Below, piece after piece: positions 56,975-64,000 of a stretch of 64,000 nt of DNA; position 1 is the stretch's first letter; each line of letters opens with the position of its first letter. The position numbers and the translations under genes were made by a program. The stretch lies in contig NZ_JACUUB010000002.1 of assembly GCF_014859525.1 (NCBI RefSeq), forward strand, positions 1 through 64,000, in the 5' to 3' direction. The notes beneath the pieces were generated by a model. That model was not told the DNA's origin, made no database searches, and saw only the letters and a list, made by a program, of their open reading frames with translations. The stretch comes from Marinobacter sp. (GTDB lineage Bacteria; Pseudomonadota; Gammaproteobacteria; Pseudomonadales; Oleiphilaceae).

Positions 56975-58119
56975 GCGCCCACCTCCCGTGCAACGCGGTC
57001 AAGGTAGGCGGTAAAGATGTCGGTATACCTGGGCGTGGGGATCAGAAAGGCATCATGTCCCCAGGGCGCGTCGATTTCGGCGTAACTGACTTTTTTGCGG
57101 GCAAGGATCATGGCGTTCACAATTTCTTCCGAGCGGGCCGGGATGAATCGCCAGTCCGTGCTGAACGACAACACCAGAAACTCGCATTGTGCGGGTGCTA
57201 ATGCTTTCGCCAGATCGCCACCGGCGGCATGTGCCGGATCAAAGTAATCCAGGGCGCGGGTCATCAGCAGATAGGTGTTGGCATCGAAGCTTTCGGAAAA
57301 GCGCTCACCCTGGTAGCGCAGATAGCTTTCGACCTGAAATTCGGCATCAAAACCGAATTTGTTGGCTGTGTCGCGCAATTCCCGCCCAAACTTTTCACCC
57401 ATGGAGGCGTCAGACAAATAGGTGATGTGGCCAACCATTCTCGCGAGCATTAATCCCCGGCGTGGCAGGGTCTCAAAGTCATAGTAGCGGCCGTCATGGA
57501 ACTCCCGGTCAGAGATAATGGCCTGGCGTGCCACTTCATTGAAGGCGATATTCTGAGCACTCAGCCTGGGTGTGGAGGCGATGACTAATGCGTGGCGCAG
57601 TCGGTCCGGGTAGTCGAGGCTCCATTGAAGGGCCTGCATGCCACCGAGCGACCCGCCAACCACGGCAGCCCACTGCTCGATGCCCAGATGGTCCGCCAGT
57701 CGGGCCTGGCTCTTTACCCAGTCGGCAACGGTAATGACCGGAAAGTCCGGGCCATAGGGTTTTCCGGTGTTCGGATTGGTGGAGTTTGGGCCGGTACTGC
57801 CGTGGCAGCCGCCCAGGTTGTTGAGGCTGACCACAAAAAAACGATCGGTATCAATCGGCTTTCCGGGGCCGATACAGCTGTCCCACCACCCGGGTTTGCG
57901 ATCGTCCATGGTGTGATAGCCAGCGGCATGATGATGGCCGCTAAGGGCATGGCAGATCAGGATCGCGTTGCTGGCATCCGCTTTGAGCGTGCCATAGGTT
58001 TCGATAACCAGATCGTAGCGATCCAGAGTCTGGCCGCAGGCCAGCTCGATAGGCTCATCAAAAGGGATGGTTCGTGGGCTTACTAAGCCCACGGAATCCG
58101 AGGGCAGGGAATCGGGCAT
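56971..58119 (-). CDS. metX: Homoserine O-acyltransferase MetX
   Basis: MetX activates homoserine for methionine synthesis by O-acylation. The 382-residue alpha/beta hydrolase has the nucleophile elbow [15 protein letters not shown], an oxyanion/[11 protein letters not shown] segment and the catalytic His in [10 protein letters not shown]. In pseudomonad-type proteins partnered with MetW the acyl donor is often succinyl-CoA rather than acetyl-CoA; I cannot assign the donor here with certainty. It heads the six-gene operon ending with the membrane protein gene at 53618. Confidence 0.94.
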   Translation of the reverse strand: MPDSLPSDSVGLVSPRTIPFDEPIELACGQTLDRYDLVIETYGTLKADASNAILICHALSGHHHAAGYHTMDDRKPGWWDSCIGPGKPIDTDRFFVVSLNNLGGCHGSTGPNSTNPNTGKPYGPDFPVITVADWVKSQARLADHLGIEQWAAVVGGSLGGMQALQWSLDYPDRLRHALVIASTPRLSAQNIAFNEVARQAIISDREFHDGRYYDFETLPRRGLMLARMVGHITYLSDASMGEKFGRELRDTANKFGFDAEFQVESYLRYQGERFSESFDANTYLLMTRALDYFDPAHAAGGDLAKALAPAQCEFLVLSFSTDWRFIPARSEEIVNAMILARKKVSYAEIDAPWGHDAFLIPTPRYTDIFTAYLDRVAREVGA

Positions 58120-58253
58120 GGGTGCGATGAGTTCCTGGTCCGGTCCACAAGTGTCTGGCCACAGGCCGTGAATTGTGCGGAAGTTTGCGACAACGTTGCA
58201 GTTTAAAGGGGGGTGGGAGTTGCTGCAACCGGTGTGTATCGGGAGCGGGAGTT

Positions 58254-58288
58254 TTCGGGGCCAGGGCGGTGATCGCCCAAGCCCCGAA
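58254..58288 (-). other. Stable hairpin after the dynamin-like gene
   Basis: TTCGGGGC and GCCCCGAA enclose a two-base internal loop and a second stem GGGCG/CGCCC with loop ATCAC. The first arm begins three bases after the dynamin-like stop codon on the minus strand. There is no T run, so it is either a weak terminator or a 3'-end structure ahead of the metX promoter. Confidence 0.6.
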
Positions 58289-58291
58289 CAC

Positions 58292-60256
58292 TCAGATTGC
58301 GCCAGAAATATTGACGACTTTTTGCTGAATCATGGTGGGCGCCGGTTTCCGGATTTGCCGCATCATCGCGTCGGCCAGCTCAAGCTGTTTGCGAAGATCG
58401 ACGATCGAATTATCCAGACGCTGACGCTCGGAGCGGCTGTCGCGGTCACTCCGGACCATATCGCGAAGCCGCCGGATCTGGTGTTCCAGCAGCTGTTTCT
58501 GCTCCATCGAGTACTGCATGATCGGCAGCAGGGCTTCTTGCGGCCAGCGCTCGACATCCTTGCGAACCCGGGCGTGCAGGGTGCGGGCCTCGCCGACCAT
58601 TACGTTGAAGAAACGGCGGACCAGCAGTGACTGCTCGGTCAGCAGGTTTTTCGGGCTGATGCGGAACCGCTTGGCTTTCTTGCGAAGTTCCCGGATGGCA
58701 ATGACATGGCGTCCCACACGTAAGGGAATAGGCTCCAGATGTCTGGCACGGGTATCTTCGTTGTAGCGCCGATAAATTGCGCCAACCATTTTTTCTGCCA
58801 GCCGACCTTCGGCGAGCAGGTTGCTCAGATCGCCCTCGAGCAACTCGAAGAAATGATCCATGGCCCGGTTCATGCCGGCGGTGGTCCAGCTTTTGGACAT
58901 CATGTGGCGGACTTTGCTGGCATGGTTTTCAAACCGATCTTCCGTCACCAGCGTGTTCAGCATTTCGCCCTGTGAGTTCATCAGTCGCCGGGAGGAGCGC
59001 AGCGTGATCAGTTTCTTGTAGTAGAAGTCGTAATCTTTCTGGGCCCGCTCAGCCAGCCGGCTCAAGGCGGGCTTGTCTATGGTGACGCCGGCACAGGCTT
59101 GGCGCTCTTCCTCCAATGACTCCAGCCGGTACTGCATGGCCGCCTGGCTGTTCTGTAGCATGCCCAGCAGGTCGTTGATCAGGTTCTGGGTGATCAGCTG
59201 CTCTTTGTGCATCAGGATGCGCTGAATAATCAACTGCTCAAGCTGACCGATATTGCAGCGGTCGAACAGGTCGTTATCCTTGCGGACCCGCGCCAGCAAA
59301 CCCTGTTTGGCGGACAGCGGAATAACATCCTGTTGGCGGATGCCGAGGTGATCAGCGGTGTAGTTGCGTACCCGCTCGATGGCATCCTGAGTGTGCTGTT
59401 CGCCCTGCAGGTCATCCCACAGCACGTCAATCTTGTTCAGCACCGCAAACCGGCCAGCGCGATGATCGGCGTGCTCGGTATCGATATGATCTTTCCAGAT
59501 GGTCATATCGCTGGCGGTAACGCCAGTGTCTGCGCTCAGAACAAAAATCACCGCATGGGCACGCGGCAGCATGCTGATGGTCAGCTCCGGTTCAGACCCC
59601 AGGGCATTCAGGCCTGGGGTATCGAGTATGCGAAGGCCGCGCTCAAACAACGGGTGACGGATACTGATCTGGGCATTTCGCCACGCAGGCACCAGTACAT
59701 GACCCGGATTGTTGCGGTCGTGTTCCAGCATGTCCTCATCGAAACCGAGCTTGCGCGCCTCTTCTGGCGAGACGCTCTTGACCCGGGCAACCTCGGCCAG
59801 TACCTCGCGGATGATTTCAGGATTACGCTCGTCCAGGTCATGTTTTACCCAGCGATCTGGTTGCTTGCGGAGTTGCTGCAGGGAAAGTTCGCCGGTTCTG
59901 GTCTCAATCGGGAGCAGAAGCAGATAATTCTGGTTGGCGCTGCGATCGTAAAACAGCTCGGTCGGGCACATGGTGGTCCGGCCGGCTTGTGATGGCAGCA
60001 TACGCTGGCCGTATTCAGCGAAAAACAGAGCATTGATCAGCTCGGTTTTACCTCGTGAATACTCACCGACAAAGGCAATGGTCAACTCGTCTTCTATGAG
60101 TAGTTCCAGTCCGTGTCGAATGCGAGTGCTGACATCTTCCGAGAACAGGTTGTTATCTTGCAGCCACAGCCGGTACCGGCCAATCTGCCGGATCAGCTCT
60201 TTCTTCCAGTTATGATAGGCCTCAACCTGCTGCGACAGAGTTCCCTGCTGGTTCAT
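58292..60256 (-). CDS. Dynamin-like GTPase family protein
   Basis: This 654-residue protein has a GTPase domain at about 55-340: G1 GEYSRGKT (residues 64-71), G3 [13 protein letters not shown] and G4 NKID, followed by a long, largely helical region with coiled-coil stretches near the C-terminus ([19 protein letters not shown]). No transmembrane segment is evident. Bacterial dynamin-like proteins remodel or protect membranes, but family members of this type in gammaproteobacteria are uncharacterised as far as I know. It is monocistronic. Confidence 0.87.
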   Translation of the reverse strand: MNQQGTLSQQVEAYHNWKKELIRQIGRYRLWLQDNNLFSEDVSTRIRHGLELLIEDELTIAFVGEYSRGKTELINALFFAEYGQRMLPSQAGRTTMCPTELFYDRSANQNYLLLLPIETRTGELSLQQLRKQPDRWVKHDLDERNPEIIREVLAEVARVKSVSPEEARKLGFDEDMLEHDRNNPGHVLVPAWRNAQISIRHPLFERGLRILDTPGLNALGSEPELTISMLPRAHAVIFVLSADTGVTASDMTIWKDHIDTEHADHRAGRFAVLNKIDVLWDDLQGEQHTQDAIERVRNYTADHLGIRQQDVIPLSAKQGLLARVRKDNDLFDRCNIGQLEQLIIQRILMHKEQLITQNLINDLLGMLQNSQAAMQYRLESLEEERQACAGVTIDKPALSRLAERAQKDYDFYYKKLITLRSSRRLMNSQGEMLNTLVTEDRFENHASKVRHMMSKSWTTAGMNRAMDHFFELLEGDLSNLLAEGRLAEKMVGAIYRRYNEDTRARHLEPIPLRVGRHVIAIRELRKKAKRFRISPKNLLTEQSLLVRRFFNVMVGEARTLHARVRKDVERWPQEALLPIMQYSMEQKQLLEHQIRRLRDMVRSDRDSRSERQRLDNSIVDLRKQLELADAMMRQIRKPAPTMIQQKVVNISGAI

Positions 60257-60424
60257 TGGATAATCCTTCTGCGCGACTTCCGGGTGCTATCCCAGGGAGC
60301 TTGCGGACGACGTCCGGCGTATTTCTTGCCCCCTGAATTAAATGACGTTAATCATAGCCTGTTTATTCAGGCTGTTGGGGTGAGCCAGTCTGCATTTCCA
60401 GAAGGGGGTGACAGTATGTAAAAA

Positions 60425-60462
60425 AAAGACTGCAGTATCAGTAAGTTGATACTGCAGTCTTT
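60425..60462 (-). terminator. Intrinsic terminator after yggT
   Basis: Arms AAAGACTGCAGTATCA and TGATACTGCAGTCTTT pair perfectly over 16 bases around a six-base loop, with further T residues on the minus strand (A run at 60421-60427). It is about 50 bases past the yggT stop and ends the yggS-proC-yggT transcript. Confidence 0.9.
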
Positions 60463-60513
60463 ATTGTGTCATTAGTGATTGATCTGTAAAGAAATGTATA
60501 TTTGTGAGGTAGG

Positions 60514-61098
60514 TTACATCCCGAGGCCAATCGAGCCCAGGCCAACAGCCAGTTTCATGTGGTCAATCATCACGGAAATGACATTCAGGATCAGGAACAC
60601 AATGATTGGCGACAGGTCCAGCCCACCCATGGATGGCATGATGCTGCGCACGGGGCGCATGACCGGCTCGGTAATCTGTGCAACCAGTTGAATGGCCGGG
60701 TGCCCGCTTTGTGGTGCAATCCAGCTCACAACCACCACGGCAATCACTGACCAGAAGTAAATTTTCACGATCAGTCCGATTACGTTCAGGACAGCCCAGA
60801 CCAATAACGTTAATGGATTGACAGCGGGAATGCCTCCATTTAAGGCTACCAGGATCAGGAAGAAGGTAATCGCCTGGATAATAACCGCCAGTACCAGCGC
60901 TGCTCCGTCAACACCGCCCAAGACAGGTACAACCCTGCGCAAGGGGCGCAAAGGCGGATTGGTGGCCTTTACCACGAACTGCGTAATCGGATTGTAGAAG
61001 TCGGCCCGCGCAAGCTGAAGCAAGAAGCGCAGCAGGACAATGGTCATGTAAAAGGTCGAGGCGATCAGCAAGATCGTAATCACAATATCTGCCAGCAT
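60514..61098 (-). CDS. yggT: YggT family membrane protein
   Basis: This is a 194-residue inner-membrane protein consisting of two tandem YGGT repeats: the first around YNPITQFVVKATNPPLRPLRR, the second around HPAIQLVAQITEPVMRPVR, each flanked by hydrophobic helices. The family has been linked to osmotic tolerance and division-site functions, but the mechanism is unclear. It follows proC by 22 bases. Confidence 0.93.
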   Translation of the reverse strand: MLADIVITILLIASTFYMTIVLLRFLLQLARADFYNPITQFVVKATNPPLRPLRRVVPVLGGVDGAALVLAVIIQAITFFLILVALNGGIPAVNPLTLLVWAVLNVIGLIVKIYFWSVIAVVVVSWIAPQSGHPAIQLVAQITEPVMRPVRSIMPSMGGLDLSPIIVFLILNVISVMIDHMKLAVGLGSIGLGM

Positions 61099-61120
61099 GA
61101 AGCTGTGTCTCCGTTATTGA

Positions 61121-61954
61121 TTACTGTTTGTCTGCCATTTCTTTGGTCATTTCTCCGGAGCGCTCGAAGGCGGCGCCGTAAGCTTTCTTGACCAGATCTC
61201 TCAGGCCACCGTCCTCAAAGGTGTGGACCGCTCGCTCGGTGGTGCCGCCAGGCGACATCACGTTGCGTTTAAGCTGCGCAGGGTCCTGATCGCTGCGACC
61301 AGCCATTTCGGCTGCACCGGCCATGGTTTGAATGGCCAGCGCTCGCGCCGTTGTCGGCTCAATACCGGCTTCCGTGGCGGCTTCTTCCAGTGCCTCAAGC
61401 ATCAGGAAGAAATAGGCAGGCCCGCTGCCAGAGAGGGCAGTTACGCCGTGCAGCAGGTTTTCATCGTCTACCCACAGGGCTGTGCCAACGCTCTCAAACA
61501 TCACCTGAATCGTATCTTTCTGTGCCGGTTTGACCTGGTCGTTGGCGAACAAGCCGGCTGCGCCTTTGCCCACCAGGGAGGGCGTGTTCGGCATCACCCG
61601 CACCAGCGGCATACCGCCGCCCAGCCACTGATCCAGAGTTTCTGCGCTCAGGCCGGCGGCAATCGAGACCATCAACGGGCGAGTGTTCTGTACCACCGGG
61701 GCAATGTCTCTGCAAACTGCGGCCATTACCTGGGGTTTTACCGCCAGTACCACGATGTCTGCTTGCTGCGCACAGTAGCGATTGTCGGTGGTCACGCTCA
61801 CGCCAAAGCGTTTGCGAATCGTCTGCAAGTGGTCATCATCCGGGGCGCTGACCCAGATATCTGTGGCCTGGTAACCACTGTCCAGCATGCCGCCAATGAT
61901 GGCGCTGGCCATGTTGCCGGCACCGATAAAAGAAATCGTGGGTGACTTACTCAA
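61121..61954 (-). CDS. proC: Pyrroline-5-carboxylate reductase
   Basis: ProC makes proline from pyrroline-5-carboxylate with NAD(P)H. The 277-residue protein has the Rossmann start ISFIGAGNMASAIIGGML, VRVMPNTPSLVGKGAAGLFA and the C-terminal signature LSGSGPAYFFLMLEAL, with VMSPGGTTERAV near the end. It is the middle gene of yggS-proC-yggT, an arrangement common across gammaproteobacteria. Confidence 0.97.
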   Translation of the reverse strand: MSKSPTISFIGAGNMASAIIGGMLDSGYQATDIWVSAPDDDHLQTIRKRFGVSVTTDNRYCAQQADIVVLAVKPQVMAAVCRDIAPVVQNTRPLMVSIAAGLSAETLDQWLGGGMPLVRVMPNTPSLVGKGAAGLFANDQVKPAQKDTIQVMFESVGTALWVDDENLLHGVTALSGSGPAYFFLMLEALEEAATEAGIEPTTARALAIQTMAGAAEMAGRSDQDPAQLKRNVMSPGGTTERAVHTFEDGGLRDLVKKAYGAAFERSGEMTKEMADKQ

Positions 61955-62016
61955 GATTTACTCCAGGCTTGGGTCGGTTAATGAGTTGACTGCGATCATA
62001 GCAGGAACCGGTCAAT

Positions 62017-62730
62017 TCAGCTCTGGCTGTGTTTGGGCGGTCTGGCTCCGTAAAGGGCGGTGCCCACTCGAACCCAGGTTGCGCCTTCGGCAATGGCAAT
62101 CTCCAGATCATCAGACATACCCATAGACAAGCTGTCCAGCGGGCCGGCCTCTGGGTGCTCGCGCCGGAGCGTTCTGAGCGTGTTGGCCAGTTTGCGAAAA
62201 CTGAGCCGCAGTTCGGCTTCGGACTGGTCCGGGTCTGGTATCGCCATCAACCCCCTGAGCCGGATGTTCGGCAGCTCACCGACGTCTGATACCAGATCGG
62301 GCAGTTCGGTCAGAGTGCAGCCAGACTTGCTGTCTTCGTTGTTGATGTTGACCTGCAGGCAGAGGTTTAGCGGCGGCAGAGACGTTGGCCGCTGCTCGCT
62401 CAGGCGCCGCGCAATCTTCAGCCGGTCCACGCTGTGCACCCAGGTAAACGTTTCTGCGATTTGCCGGGTTTTGTTGGACTGGATCGGGCCGATAAAATGC
62501 CATTCGATCTGGTTCAGATCACTCAACGCGGCGATCTTGTCCAAGGCCTCTTGCAGGTAATTTTCACCAAACGCGATTTGACCCGCTTCGGCGGCGGCGC
62601 GAAGCTCGTCGGGAGTGCGGGTCTTGCTGACTGCCAGCAAGCGCACACTGCCGGGCTCGCGCCCCGCGTTCAATGTTGCTTTTTGTATGCGTCGGGTTAC
62701 GCTCCCGATGTTGTCTGCTATGCTGCTCAT
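62017..62730 (-). CDS. yggS: PLP homeostasis protein YggS
   Basis: This is a PLP-binding TIM-barrel protein (PLPBP/COG0325) with no enzyme activity known, needed for vitamin B6 and amino-acid balance. The 237-residue product has the PLP lysine in LLAVSKTRTPDEL, FGENYLQEALDK, IEWHFIGPIQSNKTR and the phosphate site LSMGMSDDLEIAI. I start at the ATG at 62730; the frame continues upstream across pilT's start region without likeness to the family. It is divergent from pilT. Confidence 0.94.
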   Translation of the reverse strand: MSSIADNIGSVTRRIQKATLNAGREPGSVRLLAVSKTRTPDELRAAAEAGQIAFGENYLQEALDKIAALSDLNQIEWHFIGPIQSNKTRQIAETFTWVHSVDRLKIARRLSEQRPTSLPPLNLCLQVNINNEDSKSGCTLTELPDLVSDVGELPNIRLRGLMAIPDPDQSEAELRLSFRKLANTLRTLRREHPEAGPLDSLSMGMSDDLEIAIAEGATWVRVGTALYGARPPKHSQS

Positions 62731-62782
62731 AGTGTGAGTTTGCCGCTTCTGGACTAAAAGAAAAAGCCCTCCGAGGAATCCT

Positions 62783-63817
62783 ATGGATATTACTGAACTG
62801 CTTGCCTTTTCGGCGAAACAGGGTGCGTCGGATTTGCACCTGTCTGCCGGTCTGCCACCCATGATCCGCGTTGACGGCGATGTGCGTCGTATCAACCTGC
62901 CCCCGATGGAGCACAAAGAAGTGCACGGGTTGATTTACGACATCATGAACGACAAGCAGCGTAAGGATTACGAAGAGTTCCTGGAAACCGATTTCTCGTT
63001 TGAGGTGCCAGGTGTCGCTCGTTTCCGGGTAAACGCGTTCAACCAGAATCGCGGTGCCGGTGCAGTATTTCGGACCATCCCCTCGAAGGTTCTGACCATG
63101 GAAGATCTGGGCATGGGCCAGGTTTTCAAGGATGTGTCGTCGGTACCCCGTGGTCTGGTGCTGGTTACAGGCCCTACGGGTTCCGGTAAGTCCACCACCC
63201 TGGCGGCGATGATCGACTACATCAACGATACCCGCTACGAACACGTCCTCACCATCGAGGACCCCATCGAATTCGTCCACGAATCCAAAAAGTGCCTGGT
63301 TAACCAGCGTGAAGTGCATCGGGACACTCTGGGCTTTAACGAGGCCCTGCGTTCAGCCCTGCGGGAAGACCCGGACATCATTCTGGTGGGCGAGCTGCGA
63401 GACCTGGAGACCATCCGCCTGGCCCTGACCGCTGCGGAAACCGGTCACTTGGTGTTCGGCACCCTGCACACCACATCGGCTGCCAAAACCATTGACCGTG
63501 TGGTCGACGTGTTCCCGGCGGAAGAAAAGTCCATGGTCCGCTCCATGTTGTCGGAATCCCTGCAAGCGGTTATTTCCCAGACCCTGATGAAGAAAATGGG
63601 CGGCGGTCGGATTGCAGCTCACGAAATTATGATCGGTACCTCGGCAATCCGGAACCTGATCCGGGAAGATAAGATTGCCCAGATGTACTCGTCGATCCAG
63701 ACCGGTGCCTCTCTGGGTATGCAGACCTTGGATCAATGCTTGGAGCGGTTGTTGCAAAAAGGCCTGATATCTCGCGAAGCGGCGCGGGCAAAAGCGAAAA
63801 TGCCGGATAATTTCTGA
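62783..63817 (+). CDS. pilT: Type IV pilus retraction ATPase PilT
   Basis: PilT powers pilus retraction, twitching and DNA uptake. The 344-residue protein contains the N-terminal PAS-like domain (ITELLAFSAKQGASDLHLS), Walker A GPTGSGKSTT, the Asp box, Walker B ILVGELRDLETI, and the His box GTLHTTSAAKTIDR, with the AIRNLIRE arginine/Leu region at the C-terminus. All are intact. pilU follows by 32 bases, the usual pair. Confidence 0.97.
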   Translation: MDITELLAFSAKQGASDLHLSAGLPPMIRVDGDVRRINLPPMEHKEVHGLIYDIMNDKQRKDYEEFLETDFSFEVPGVARFRVNAFNQNRGAGAVFRTIPSKVLTMEDLGMGQVFKDVSSVPRGLVLVTGPTGSGKSTTLAAMIDYINDTRYEHVLTIEDPIEFVHESKKCLVNQREVHRDTLGFNEALRSALREDPDIILVGELRDLETIRLALTAAETGHLVFGTLHTTSAAKTIDRVVDVFPAEEKSMVRSMLSESLQAVISQTLMKKMGGGRIAAHEIMIGTSAIRNLIREDKIAQMYSSIQTGASLGMQTLDQCLERLLQKGLISREAARAKAKMPDNF

Positions 63818-63849
63818 TTGGCACCCTGGACTGAACAATAGGTAATAGC

Positions 63850-64000
63850 ATGGAATTTGAAAAACTGTTGCGGCTGATGGTAGAAAAAGGTGGTTCAGAC
63901 CTGTTTATTACGGCAGGCGTACCCCCCAGCATGAAAGTGAACGGCAAGGTGTTGCCTGTCACCAAGAATGCTCTGACGCCGGAGCAGACCCGGGAGTTTG
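63850..64000 (+). CDS. pilU: PilT-like ATPase PilU, N-terminus (partial)
   Basis: This is the first 50 codons of the PilT paralogue PilU, cut by the right edge. It begins MEFEKLLRLMVEKGGSDLF and continues with ITAGVPPSMKVNGKV, the PilU version of the N-terminal domain. The ATG is 32 bases after the pilT stop. PilU assists PilT in retraction under load. No nucleotide-binding motif is inside the window. Confidence 0.9.
   Translation, partial: MEFEKLLRLMVEKGGSDLFITAGVPPSMKVNGKVLPVTKNALTPEQTREF

Overview
The window looks like a piece of the core chromosome of a marine gammaproteobacterium close to Marinobacter. This is inferred from gene content and order (a Pseudomonas-like argH / algZ-algR-hemCDXY block, a cyaA-lptM-lysA-dapF-DUF484-xerC block, and yggS-proC-yggT facing pilT-pilU), from protein character and from moderate-to-high GC; no database search was possible. 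I see no insertion sequence, prophage, CRISPR array, rRNA or tRNA. It is mostly housekeeping sequence, with regulatory and small-gene features in the gaps.

Layout. 1-6.7 kb: the end of an ABC-F ATPase gene, ppx, trxA, a molybdenum cofactor operon (moaB-moeA-moaD-moaE) and rho with a long leader. 6.7-9.4 kb: an imperfect inverted-repeat element, ubiD and a ferredoxin-NAD(P)H flavin reductase fusion. 9.4-17 kb: hemC-hemD-hemX-hemY preceded by the two-component pair algR/algZ, with argH divergent from algZ. 17-28.4 kb: a degenerate GGDEF/EAL protein, class I adenylate cyclase, the lysine/diaminopimelate genes, xerC, an apparently active diguanylate cyclase and a DUF2789 protein. 28.4-36.5 kb: an orphan periplasmic-sensing histidine kinase, two small unknown genes around a perfect palindrome, a PlpD-like type Vd patatin, and cardiolipin synthase. 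36.5-44 kb: a 30-codon stand-alone small gene with its own terminator, then assorted metabolic enzymes (esterase, lactonase-like protein, thioesterase, oxidoreductase, tcdA, acyl-CoA dehydrogenase, SDR). 44-48.8 kb: an ECF sigma factor/ChrR anti-sigma pair, a decayed AraC regulator, and speA/speE for polyamines. 48.9-53.6 kb: glnK-amtB under a recognisable sigma-54/NtrC control region, ubiK, comM, trmB. 53.6-64 kb: a tightly overlapping six-gene operon metX-metW-DUF4426-rdgB-hemW-membrane protein, a dynamin-like GTPase, yggS-proC-yggT, and pilT with the start of pilU.

The genes connect into several themes: tetrapyrrole supply (hemCDXY, hemW), nitrogen control (glnK-amtB with NtrC sites), methionine synthesis (metX-metW), cyclic nucleotide signalling (cyaA, one intact and one degenerate c-di-GMP protein), envelope and surface functions (LptM, PlpD-like secretion, Cls, PilT/PilU), and singlet-oxygen type stress response (ECF sigma/ChrR). 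The best candidate for something undescribed is the 30-residue gene at 36578-36670. It has a near-perfect ribosome binding site, well-used codons, a C-terminal Tyr-Tyr-Cys and a private terminator. Other items to follow up are the 31-bp palindrome at 31633-31663, the inverted-repeat element at 6703-6808, the apparent CTG start of algZ, and the hairpin-bounded segment downstream of the acyl-CoA dehydrogenase.
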